From Acidimicrobiaceae bacterium (GTDB lineage Bacteria > Actinomycetota > Acidimicrobiia > Acidimicrobiales > Salinilacustritrichaceae): 7,587 bases of DNA. The position numbers and the translations under genes are program-made. The notes under the pieces were generated by a model. The model saw nothing but the letters and a program-made list of their open reading frames with translations. It ran no database searches and was not told the origin of the DNA. The stretch spans positions 1,336-8,922 of the forward strand of contig DMTU01000074.1 of the NCBI GenBank assembly GCA_003476595.1, read 5' to 3'. Shown here one piece after another: positions 1-5,547 of this stretch (the stretch's first letter is position 1; each line of letters opens with the position of its first letter).

Positions 1-675
1 GAGATGGACCGGGCCAGCGAGGCGCTGCTGGTGCGGCGCCTGCGCGAGCTGCGACCCGCCGACGGGATCGTGGGCGAGGAGGGGGCCGCCCACCCGGGCA
101 CGAGCGGTGTGGTCTGGGTCGTGGACCCCCTCGACGGCACCACCAACTACCTGTACCGCCACCCGGGCTGGAACGTGTCGGTCGGGGCCACGGTCGACGG
201 CGTCCCCGCGGTCGGTGCGGTGGTCGTGCCCTCCCAGGGCGACACCTTCACCGCCGCCACCGGTCACGGCGCCACCCGCAACGGCCACCCGGTGCGGATC
301 GGGCCGCCGGCGCCGCTGCGCACCAGCCTGATCGGCACCGGGTTCGGCTACGACCCGGCCACCCGCGAGGCCCAGGCCCGGGCGCTCACCACGCTGATCG
401 CCCGGATCCGAGACATCCGTCGGATGGGCGCCGCCGCCGCCGACCTGTGCTCGGTCGCGTGCGGGCGCCTCGACGCCTACTACGAGACCGGCCTGGCCGA
501 GTGGGACCGGGTCGCCGCCACCGTCGTGGCCCGGGAGGCCGGCGTCCGCGTGGAGGTGCACCCCGACACCGACCTCGGCCCCGACTGCACGATCGCCGCG
601 CACCCCGACCGCTTCGACGAGCTCGTCGACCTGCTCGCCGAGGCCGGCGTCCTGCGCCGCTCCGCGCTGGGCTGA
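1..675 (+). CDS. Inositol monophosphatase-family phosphatase, 5' end cut off by the window
   Basis: This is a Mg2+-dependent phosphatase of the inositol monophosphatase fold, which hydrolyses phosphate monoesters such as inositol-1-phosphate or histidinol phosphate in the cytoplasm. The frame is open from base 1 and the first codons read E-M-D-R-A-S-E, matching the family's early T-E-x-D-x-x-x-E motif, so the ATG at base 4 is internal and roughly 40-50 residues are missing. Counting the first codon as 1, the metal-binding GEE lies at 25-27, DPLDGTTN at 42-49 (ligands D42 and D45) and the C-terminal WD motif at 168-169 (D169 the third ligand). The last motif reads WDRVAAT where WDxAAG is usual, a mild deviation. 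All catalytic carboxylates visible in this part are present, so the enzyme should be active. The family is certain; the substrate (SuhB-like, HisN-like or other) cannot be decided from this sequence. The gene ends 70 bases before the two-component operon and is probably a separate transcript. Confidence 0.93.
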   Translation, partial: EMDRASEALLVRRLRELRPADGIVGEEGAAHPGTSGVVWVVDPLDGTTNYLYRHPGWNVSVGATVDGVPAVGAVVVPSQGDTFTAATGHGATRNGHPVRIGPPAPLRTSLIGTGFGYDPATREAQARALTTLIARIRDIRRMGAAAADLCSVACGRLDAYYETGLAEWDRVAATVVAREAGVRVEVHPDTDLGPDCTIAAHPDRFDELVDLLAEAGVLRRSALG

Positions 676-676
676 A

Positions 677-698
677 CGAACCTTTTCCTGTGGGTTCG
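677..698. repeat. 6-bp inverted repeat with T-rich loop, 3' of the phosphatase gene
   Basis: CGAACC (677-682) and GGTTCG (693-698) are perfect reverse complements around a 10-base loop, TTTTCCTGTG, starting one base after the phosphatase stop codon. There is no T tract after it. It could be a weak terminator for the phosphatase gene or a protein-binding site ahead of the two-component operon. The stem is short and chance cannot be excluded. Confidence 0.3.
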
Positions 699-710
699 CG
701 CACATGCGCG
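697..710. repeat. Near-palindrome CGCGCA-CA-TGCGCG upstream of the response regulator
   Basis: Two 6-bp arms are separated by 2 bases. The gap is too small for a hairpin, so if functional this is more likely a dimer-binding operator than a terminator. It sits 22 bases upstream of the candidate -10 box for the regulator gene and shares its first two bases with the preceding inverted repeat. Such GC-only arms arise easily by chance in this base composition. Confidence 0.22.
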
Positions 711-731
711 CGCCACCGGGCCCCGATGAGG

Positions 732-737
732 CACGAT
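732..737 (+). promoter_or_regulatory. Candidate leaderless-type -10 box (CACGAT) of the two-component operon
   Basis: CACGAT fits the TANNNT actinobacterial -10 pattern except for its first base and ends 8 bases before the ATG at 746. No purine-rich Shine-Dalgarno is placed sensibly before this ATG, so a leaderless transcript beginning at or next to the ATG is plausible. I see no convincing -35. The call rests mainly on analogy with the stronger box at 3630-3635. Confidence 0.3.
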
Positions 738-745
738 GGGGCGAT

Positions 746-1426
746 ATGGCGACGAGGATCCTCACCGTCGAGGACGACGAACGGATCCGCACGGCGGTCA
801 AGCTCGCCCTCGAGGACGAAGGCTGGACCGTGGCGGAGGCCGACACGGGTGAAGCCGCGCTCGAGGTGTTCCAGCGCGCCCCCACCGACGTCGTGCTCAT
901 CGACATCATGCTCCCGGGCATCGACGGCTTCGAGGTCTGCCGGTCGGTGCGTCGCATCAGCGACGTGCCCATCGTGATGGTCACGGCCCGGGCCGACACC
1001 CACGACGTCGTCGCCGGCCTCGAGGCGGGAGCCGACGACTACCTCACCAAGCCCTTCGCCCCCAAGGAGCTGTCGGCCCGCATCCGGGCGCTGCTGCGCC
1101 GGACCCGGGCCGCCGACCACGGCCACACCCACCTGCGCTTCGGGGACCTCGAGATCATCCCCGACGAGGGCGTCGTGAAGCGGGACGAGGAAGAGGTCCA
1201 CCTCACCAAGACCGAGTTCCGCCTGCTCAACGAGCTGGCCTCCTCCCCCGGTCGGGTGTTCTCCCGCGAGGTCCTGCTCGAGCGGGTCTGGGGCTACGGG
1301 TACTTCGGCGACGGCCGGCTGGTCGACGTCCACATCCGCCGACTGCGCACCAAGATCGAGGCCGACCCGGCCAACCCGCGCCACGTCGTCACCGTCCGGG
1401 GACTCGGCTACAAGCTCCAGGCCTGA
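746..1426 (+). CDS. mtrA: OmpR/PhoB-class response regulator, MtrA-like
   Basis: A 226-residue DNA-binding response regulator, the output partner of the kinase encoded just downstream. The receiver domain (about 4-118) has the acidic pocket E9-D10-D11, the phospho-acceptor D53 in LIDIMLPG, T80 and K102 in TKPF. The winged-helix DNA-binding domain (about 128-224) ends with RLVDVHIRRLRTKIE and TVRGLGYK, closely resembling mycobacterial MtrA as I remember it, including the GLEAGADDY and VLLERVWGY stretches. An in-frame ATG exists 14 codons upstream at 704, but the residues it adds are not family-like; the ATG at 746 gives the normal N-terminus MATRILTVEDDE. The kinase gene begins 11 bases after its stop, so the two are co-transcribed. 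The family is certain. The MtrA name rests on similarity plus gene order, and another OmpR-class regulator remains possible. Confidence 0.9.
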   Translation: MATRILTVEDDERIRTAVKLALEDEGWTVAEADTGEAALEVFQRAPTDVVLIDIMLPGIDGFEVCRSVRRISDVPIVMVTARADTHDVVAGLEAGADDYLTKPFAPKELSARIRALLRRTRAADHGHTHLRFGDLEIIPDEGVVKRDEEEVHLTKTEFRLLNELASSPGRVFSREVLLERVWGYGYFGDGRLVDVHIRRLRTKIEADPANPRHVVTVRGLGYKLQA

Positions 1427-1427
1427 G

Positions 1428-1433
1428 CGAGGA
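1428..1433 (+). promoter_or_regulatory. Ribosome-binding site supporting the GTG start of the histidine kinase
   Basis: CGAGGA contains a GAGGA core ending 4 bases before the GTG at 1438, inside the short gap after the regulator stop. It supports GTG at 1438 over the in-frame ATG at 1570, which would drop a 44-residue Pro/Ser/Glu-rich leader. The leader codons almost all end in G or C, as expected for coding sequence. Confidence 0.5.
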
Positions 1434-1437
1434 CTCC

Positions 1438-3012
1438 GTGTCGTCCGACGGCACCTCCCCGCCCACCGTCGGCCCCGTCTCCGTGCCCGGCCCGCTGCCG
1501 TCGCAGCGTCCGGTGCCCCGGGCCTCGGTCGAGGCCGAGGAGCCCCCCGAGGAGACCTCGGGCCTGCGCATGCCGCGCCTCGGGCTGCGCGCCCGCGTCA
1601 CGCTCGCGTTCGCGATCGGCGCCCTCCTGCTCTCCTCCGGCATGTCGCTGTTGGTGCTCGGCGTGGCCCGGTCCAACCTGGTGAGCAACCGCGAGTCCAG
1701 CGCCACCCAGCAGATCTCGGTCAACGCCCGCATCGTCCGCTCGGGCGTCAACCCGGACGCCGACGTCACGGTGCTGCTCGGCTCGCTCCAGACCCCGGAC
1801 GGCTCCCGCCCGGTGCTGTTCCAGCGCTCCCAGCAGGTCGAGGGCCAGGAGGGCACCGGCTGGAGCCAGCGCGACCCCGAATACGGCCGCAGCGCCCTCC
1901 CCGAGGCCCTGCGGGAGGCCGTGCTGTCGGGCACGCCGGCCAAGATGCGCTTCCCGCACCCGACGACGGGCGACAAGAGCCTCGCCATCGGCATCCCCAT
2001 CCGGGACTTCGACGGCGCCTACTTCGAGATCGTCAACCTCCAGTCCCTGGACGACACCCTCAGCTCCATCGCCTTCACGCTGTTCGGGGCGTCGATCGCC
2101 ACCGTCCTCGCCGGCGCCGCCCTGGGCTGGTACTCGAGCCGCCGCATCCTGCGCCCGCTCGGCGAGGTGGGCGACGCCGCCCGCAAGCTGGCCGGCGGGG
2201 AGCTGGACACCCGCATCCGCGCCCTCGTCGACCCCGACCTGGAGCCGATCATCACCTCGTTCAACGGCATGGCCGGCACCCTCGAGGACCGCATCGAGAA
2301 GGACGCCCAGTTCGCCTCCGACGTCAGCCACGAGCTGCGGTCGCCGCTGATGACGCTCCAGGCCTCCCTCGAGGTGCTGGAGAACAACCGGGACGACCTG
2401 AGCGAGCGGGCCCGCTCGGCGCTGGACCTGCTCACCGCCGACCTCGACCGGTTCCGGGAGCTGGTGGAGGACCTGCTCGAGATCTCCCGCTTCGACGCCG
2501 GCGTCATGCTCCTCGAGCTCGAGGAGGTCCTGCTCACCGAGTTCGTCCGCCAGGTCGTGCGCGCCAACGGCTCCCACGTCCCGGTGGAGCGCTCGCCGGA
2601 CATGGTCGTCGACGAGGAGTTCGACGACGTCATCACCGCGCTCGACAAGCGCCGCATCGCCCGGGTGCTCACCAACCTGCTCACCAACGCCGACAAGTAC
2701 GGCGACGGCGCCGTCGCCGTGCGGATCGACGCGGACCCCGACTGGGTCTGGATCTACGTCGACGATCGTGGCGAGGGCGTGCCGGAGGAGGACCGCGACC
2801 GGATCTTCGAGCGGTTCAACCGGGCGGGCGCCGCGCACCGGCGCGGGGCCAGCAGCGGCGTCGGCCTCGGCCTCGCCCTCGTCGCCGAGCACGTGGCCCT
2901 CCACGGAGGACGGGTCTGGGTCGAGGACGCGCCGGAGGCCGGCGCCCGCTTCGCCGTCGAGCTCCCCCGCGTCGAGATCGACCACGACATCCTCGAGGGG
3001 GACCTGGCATGA
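1438..3012 (+). CDS. mtrB: Two-TM HAMP sensor histidine kinase, MtrB-like
   Basis: A 524-residue membrane sensor kinase that should autophosphorylate and pass phosphate to the adjacent regulator. From the N-terminus it has a Pro-rich cytoplasmic leader (1-50), TM helix 1 (about 54-77), an extracytoplasmic sensor region (about 78-208), TM helix 2 (about 211-231), a HAMP linker (about 232-285), a HisKA domain with phospho-acceptor H298 in DVSHELRSPL, and a HATPase domain. ATP-binding boxes are complete: N box with N417 in NLLTNADKYG, G1 as DDRGEGVP (442-449), F box F457-F460, and G2 as GVGLGLA (474-480). It starts with GTG, 11 bases after the regulator, and its stop overlaps the lipoprotein ATG in the string ATGA, indicating translational coupling. 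The kinase family is certain. The MtrB identity is inferred from domain layout and the regulator-kinase-lipoprotein order; the sensor region shows no motif I recognise. Confidence 0.92.
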   Translation: MSSDGTSPPTVGPVSVPGPLPSQRPVPRASVEAEEPPEETSGLRMPRLGLRARVTLAFAIGALLLSSGMSLLVLGVARSNLVSNRESSATQQISVNARIVRSGVNPDADVTVLLGSLQTPDGSRPVLFQRSQQVEGQEGTGWSQRDPEYGRSALPEALREAVLSGTPAKMRFPHPTTGDKSLAIGIPIRDFDGAYFEIVNLQSLDDTLSSIAFTLFGASIATVLAGAALGWYSSRRILRPLGEVGDAARKLAGGELDTRIRALVDPDLEPIITSFNGMAGTLEDRIEKDAQFASDVSHELRSPLMTLQASLEVLENNRDDLSERARSALDLLTADLDRFRELVEDLLEISRFDAGVMLLELEEVLLTEFVRQVVRANGSHVPVERSPDMVVDEEFDDVITALDKRRIARVLTNLLTNADKYGDGAVAVRIDADPDWVWIYVDDRGEGVPEEDRDRIFERFNRAGAAHRRGASSGVGLGLALVAEHVALHGGRVWVEDAPEAGARFAVELPRVEIDHDILEGDLA

Positions 3013-3599
3013 CCCGATGGCGCATCCTGCTCGCCGTGGCCGGCCTCGTCCTGGCCGGTGCCTGCACGGTGCCGACCAACGACGAACCCGTCGAGCTCAG
3101 CGCCTCGATCGTCCCCGAGACCACGACCACGACGACGTCGGCCCCCGACGCCAGCGCCCGTCCGGTGGTCGTGTGGTTCCTGGAGGTCCAGGAGGGGACC
3201 ACGAGGTTGCAGGACGTCCCCCGCACCATCGAGGTGGGCACCGGGGTCCAGGGGGTGCTCTCGAACCTGTTCAACCAGCGACCCAGCGACGAGCGACCCG
3301 CGGAGGTCGGCAAGACCACGGACATCCCCGACAGCGCCGAGCTGCTCTCGGCCACGCCGTCGGACGAGGACCCGACCCGCCTCATCGTCGACGTGCGCGG
3401 CCTGTTCGGGGAGGGCGGCATCCAGGGCGTGCAGCTCCGCAACGCCCTGGCCCAGATCGTGTGGACGGCCACCAACCCCCAGACCGGCTTCCAGAGCGTC
3501 ATGTTCCGACAGGAGGGCGAGCCCCGCGAGGCCCTCGTCGACGACCTGGAGAGCACGGCGGACCCGGTGCAACGGGGCGACTACAGCCGGGTGAGCTGA
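3009..3599 (+). CDS. GerMN-domain lipoprotein in the lpqB position
   Basis: A 196-residue secreted lipoprotein. Residues 1-18 form a lipoprotein signal (Arg at 3 and 5, hydrophobic core ILLAVAGLVLAGA) before the lipobox Cys19 (LAGAC). A Thr-rich linker (about 37-46) leads to a GerMN-like domain (about 53-175), recognised from its opening VVVWFLEV, the central TRLIVDVRGLF strand, the LRNALAQIVWTAT helix and the closing VMFRQEGEP. GerMN domains occur in spore-germination protein GerM and in actinobacterial LpqB, the lipoprotein that modulates MtrB. Here the protein ends soon after GerMN and lacks the long C-terminal propeller region of LpqB. Its ATG overlaps the kinase stop by 4 bases and has a strong Shine-Dalgarno GAGGGGG (2995-3001) 7 bases upstream, so it is the third gene of the operon. 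I infer that it interacts with the kinase sensor domain at the outer face of the membrane; the sequence does not show this directly. Confidence 0.85.
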   Translation: MTRWRILLAVAGLVLAGACTVPTNDEPVELSASIVPETTTTTTSAPDASARPVVVWFLEVQEGTTRLQDVPRTIEVGTGVQGVLSNLFNQRPSDERPAEVGKTTDIPDSAELLSATPSDEDPTRLIVDVRGLFGEGGIQGVQLRNALAQIVWTATNPQTGFQSVMFRQEGEPREALVDDLESTADPVQRGDYSRVS

Positions 3600-3629
3600 A
3601 CGGGGAGCGGCGTCCAGCGCGACCGTCAG

Positions 3630-3635
3630 TAGGTT
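3630..3635 (+). promoter_or_regulatory. Leaderless-type -10 box (TAGGTT) of phosphofructokinase
   Basis: TAGGTT matches the actinobacterial -10 consensus TANNNT and ends 7 bases before the ATG at 3643, which places the expected transcription start at or next to the A of the start codon. No Shine-Dalgarno lies in the usual position, consistent with a leaderless mRNA. No clear -35 is visible. This is the best of three similar sites in the window. Confidence 0.55.
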
Positions 3636-3642
3636 GCGGGCC

Positions 3643-4677
3643 ATGCGCGTCGGAATCCTCACCGGTGGTGGCGACTGCCCCGGCCTCAACGCCGTCATCC
3701 GAGCCGCGGTCCGCAAGGGCACCCGCGTGCACGGCGACGAGCTCATCGGGTTCCTGGACGGCTACCAGGGCGTGGTCGACCAGCGCTCCATGCGCCTCGA
3801 CGTGGAGGCCCTGCGCGGCAAGCTGCCCATCGGCGGCACCATCCTCGGCACCAGCCGGTACCAGCCGTTCATGGACGACGACGGCTTCGACCGGTTCCGC
3901 CAGGGCCTGGCCGACCAGGGCATCGACGCGGTCATCGTCATCGGCGGCGAGGGCACGCTCGGGGCGGCACGGGACCTGGCCGAGCTCGGCTTCCCGGTCG
4001 TCGGGGTCCCCAAGACCATCGACAACGACATGGGCGGCACGGAGATGACCTTCGGCTTCCAGACCGCCGTGCAGATCTGCACCGACGCCATCGACCGTCT
4101 CCACACCACGGCCGAGTCCCACGACCGGGTGATGGTCGTGGAGGTCATGGGCCGCCACGCCGGGCACATCGCGGTGTGGTCGGGCATCGCCGGCGGCGCC
4201 ACGGTCACCCTGATCCCCGAGGAGCCCTTCGACATCGACTCGGTGTGCGAGGCGATCCTGCGCCGGCACGAATCCGGACGGTTCGCCTCCATCGTGGTCG
4301 TGGCCGAGGGGGCGGTGCCCGCACCCGGGACGCTCGAGCTGGCCGCCCCCGAGGTGGACCGGTACGGCCACCAGCGCCTCGGCGGCATCGGCACGACCAT
4401 CGGCGGCGAGATCGAGCGGCGCACCGGCTACGAGACCCGCGTGACCATCCTCGGCCACATCCAGCGGGGGGGCACGCCCAACGCCTTCGACCGGGTCCTG
4501 GCCACCCGCTACGGCGTGGCGGCCATCGACCTCGTCCACGAGGGACGCTACGGCGAGATGGTCGCGCTGCAGGCCGACCGGATCACCAGCATCCCCCTCG
4601 TCGAGGCCAAGAGGCTCGGGCTCAAGACGGTCGACCCCCAGCTCTACGACGTCGCCCAGGTGTTCTTCGCGCACTGA
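3643..4677 (+). CDS. pfkA: 6-phosphofructokinase, actinobacterial Gly104/Lys124 type
   Basis: A 344-residue glycolytic enzyme phosphorylating fructose 6-phosphate to fructose 1,6-bisphosphate in the cytosol. The N-terminus MRVGILTGGGDCPGLNAVIR is the family's donor-binding loop, and numbering matches E. coli PfkA almost exactly: GGEGT at 101-105, PKTIDND at 123-129 with catalytic base D127, R162, and MGR at 169-171; GHIQRGG lies at 271-277. Gly104 normally goes with ATP as donor, Asp104 with pyrophosphate; Lys124 occurs in pyrophosphate enzymes but also, as I recall, in ATP-using actinobacterial enzymes such as that of Streptomyces coelicolor. I therefore predict ATP, with less certainty than the family itself. 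A TTG nine bases upstream (3634) is in frame but overlaps the -10 box and adds no family residues, so the ATG is chosen. The gene has its own likely promoter, 43 bases after the lipoprotein stop. Confidence 0.95.
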   Translation: MRVGILTGGGDCPGLNAVIRAAVRKGTRVHGDELIGFLDGYQGVVDQRSMRLDVEALRGKLPIGGTILGTSRYQPFMDDDGFDRFRQGLADQGIDAVIVIGGEGTLGAARDLAELGFPVVGVPKTIDNDMGGTEMTFGFQTAVQICTDAIDRLHTTAESHDRVMVVEVMGRHAGHIAVWSGIAGGATVTLIPEEPFDIDSVCEAILRRHESGRFASIVVVAEGAVPAPGTLELAAPEVDRYGHQRLGGIGTTIGGEIERRTGYETRVTILGHIQRGGTPNAFDRVLATRYGVAAIDLVHEGRYGEMVALQADRITSIPLVEAKRLGLKTVDPQLYDVAQVFFAH

Positions 4678-4698
4678 CGTGTCGCCTCCGGCTACGTC
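4676..4698 (+). terminator. Weak hairpin at the end of phosphofructokinase
   Basis: GACGT (4676-4680) pairs with ACGTC (4694-4698), with an inner GCC-TCC-GGC stem at 4684-4692. It begins in the phosphofructokinase stop codon and lies ahead of the dehydrogenase start. There is no T tract and the stem is short, so this is only a candidate for partial termination between the two genes. Confidence 0.2.
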
Positions 4699-4709
4699 GT
4701 CCGACCTGG

Positions 4710-4715
4710 CAGGCT
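4710..4715 (+). promoter_or_regulatory. Candidate leaderless-type -10 box (CAGGCT) of the dehydrogenase-glycerol kinase pair
   Basis: CAGGCT differs from TANNNT only at its first base and ends 6 bases before the ATG at 4722. Both the hexamer and its distance resemble TAGGTT ahead of phosphofructokinase. No Shine-Dalgarno precedes this ATG, while the next gene, glycerol kinase, does have one. A leaderless transcript starting at the ATG is the simplest reading; no -35 is evident. Confidence 0.4.
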
Positions 4716-4721
4716 GCCGCC

Positions 4722-5546
4722 ATGGCTGACGAGCGACACGTGCTGGTGACGGGGGCGAACTCGGGGATCGGGCTGGCCACCGTGCTGCACCTGGCCGAGC
4801 AGGGCTTCCGGGTCACGGGGTCGGTGCGGTCGAAGGCCAAGGCCGACGTGGTCCGGACCGCGGCCGACGCCGCCGGGGTCGAGGTCGAGACGGTCCTGCT
4901 CGACGTCACCGACGCAGCGGCCTGCGAGCGGGTGATGGCCGAGCTCGGCACGCTGCACGGGCTGGTCAACAACGCCGGCTACGGGCTCACCGGCGCCATC
5001 GAGGACGTCCCCGACGACGAGGCCAGGGCCGTGCTCGAGACGATGGTGCTCGCCCCCATGCGCCTCGCCCGCCTCGCCATGCCCGCCATGCGGGACGCCG
5101 GCGGCGGCCGCATCATCAACATCTCCTCCATCTACGGTCGCACCGCCACCCCGCTCACCGGCTGGTACCAGGGCTCCAAGCACGCCCTCGAAGGCCTCTC
5201 CGACGCGCTGCGCATGGAGGTGGCCAAGGACGGCATCCACGTGATCCTCGTCGAGCCGGGCGGGTTCAAGACCAACATCTGGGCCGACCTCGAGCGAGAC
5301 CTGGCCAACCGGGAGGGCAGCCGCTACGAGTCCGCCTACCAGCGCATCGGCGGACTGACCTCGATGTGGGAGCCGCTGATGGGCCAGCCGGCGTCCTGCG
5401 CCAAGGTGATCGCCAAGGCGCTCCAGACCCCCCTCCCTCGGGCCCGCTACCTGGTCGGCACCGACGCCAAGGTCATGGCGGCGGCGAGCCAGCTGACACC
5501 GACGATGGTGAAGGACCGGATCCTGCGCCTCGCCCAGGGGCTCTGA
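4722..5546 (+). CDS. Classical short-chain dehydrogenase/reductase (SDR)
   Basis: A 274-residue NAD(P)-dependent oxidoreductase of the classical SDR type, most like the 17-beta-hydroxysteroid-dehydrogenase-like group of broad, poorly defined substrate range. The cofactor motif TGANSGIG is at 10-17, the adenine-contacting D61 in LLDVTD, NNAG at 83-86, the catalytic Ser in NISS (135-136), and Tyr149 and Lys153 in YQGSK; PGG follows at 179-181. Arg36 after the second strand (TGSVRS) favours NADP(H) over NAD(H), by family rule. Relatives usually have Asn in the stretch LETNVFG; here it reads LETMVLAP, with Met108 replacing the fourth catalytic-tetrad residue. The ATG at 4722 gives a standard N-terminus. 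The stop lies one base before the glycerol kinase ATG, so the two are coupled and may act in one pathway. The substrate is unknown. Confidence 0.9.
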   Translation: MADERHVLVTGANSGIGLATVLHLAEQGFRVTGSVRSKAKADVVRTAADAAGVEVETVLLDVTDAAACERVMAELGTLHGLVNNAGYGLTGAIEDVPDDEARAVLETMVLAPMRLARLAMPAMRDAGGGRIINISSIYGRTATPLTGWYQGSKHALEGLSDALRMEVAKDGIHVILVEPGGFKTNIWADLERDLANREGSRYESAYQRIGGLTSMWEPLMGQPASCAKVIAKALQTPLPRARYLVGTDAKVMAAASQLTPTMVKDRILRLAQGL

Positions 5547-5547
5547 G

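Noticed and set aside
704..745. Upstream ATG start for the response regulator
   Set aside because: It would add 14 residues (MRAPPGPDEARWGD) not seen in the family and would place the candidate -10 box inside the gene; the ATG at 746 gives the normal N-terminus.
386..1384. Long minus-strand open frame across the phosphatase and regulator genes
   Set aside because: It is antisense to two genes with unmistakable family motifs and translates to low-complexity Gly/Arg/Val-rich sequence, typical of shadow frames in GC-rich DNA.
1408..2985. 525-codon minus-strand open frame opposite the histidine kinase
   Set aside because: It is a shadow of the kinase reading frame; the product is repetitive in Val, Gly, Ala, Glu and Asp with no domain, while the plus strand carries all kinase boxes.
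3118..3140. ACC/ACG triplet run as a possible DNA repeat element
   Set aside because: It simply encodes the Thr-rich linker of the lipoprotein and shows no repeat structure beyond that.
3634..3642. TTG start for phosphofructokinase
   Set aside because: It adds only M-R-A and overlaps the TAGGTT box; the ATG at 3643 aligns with the usual family start MRxGxLTGGGDCPG.
3499..4674. 391-codon minus-strand open frame opposite phosphofructokinase
   Set aside because: The plus-strand frame matches phosphofructokinase residue by residue at its active-site motifs; the antisense product has no recognisable motif.
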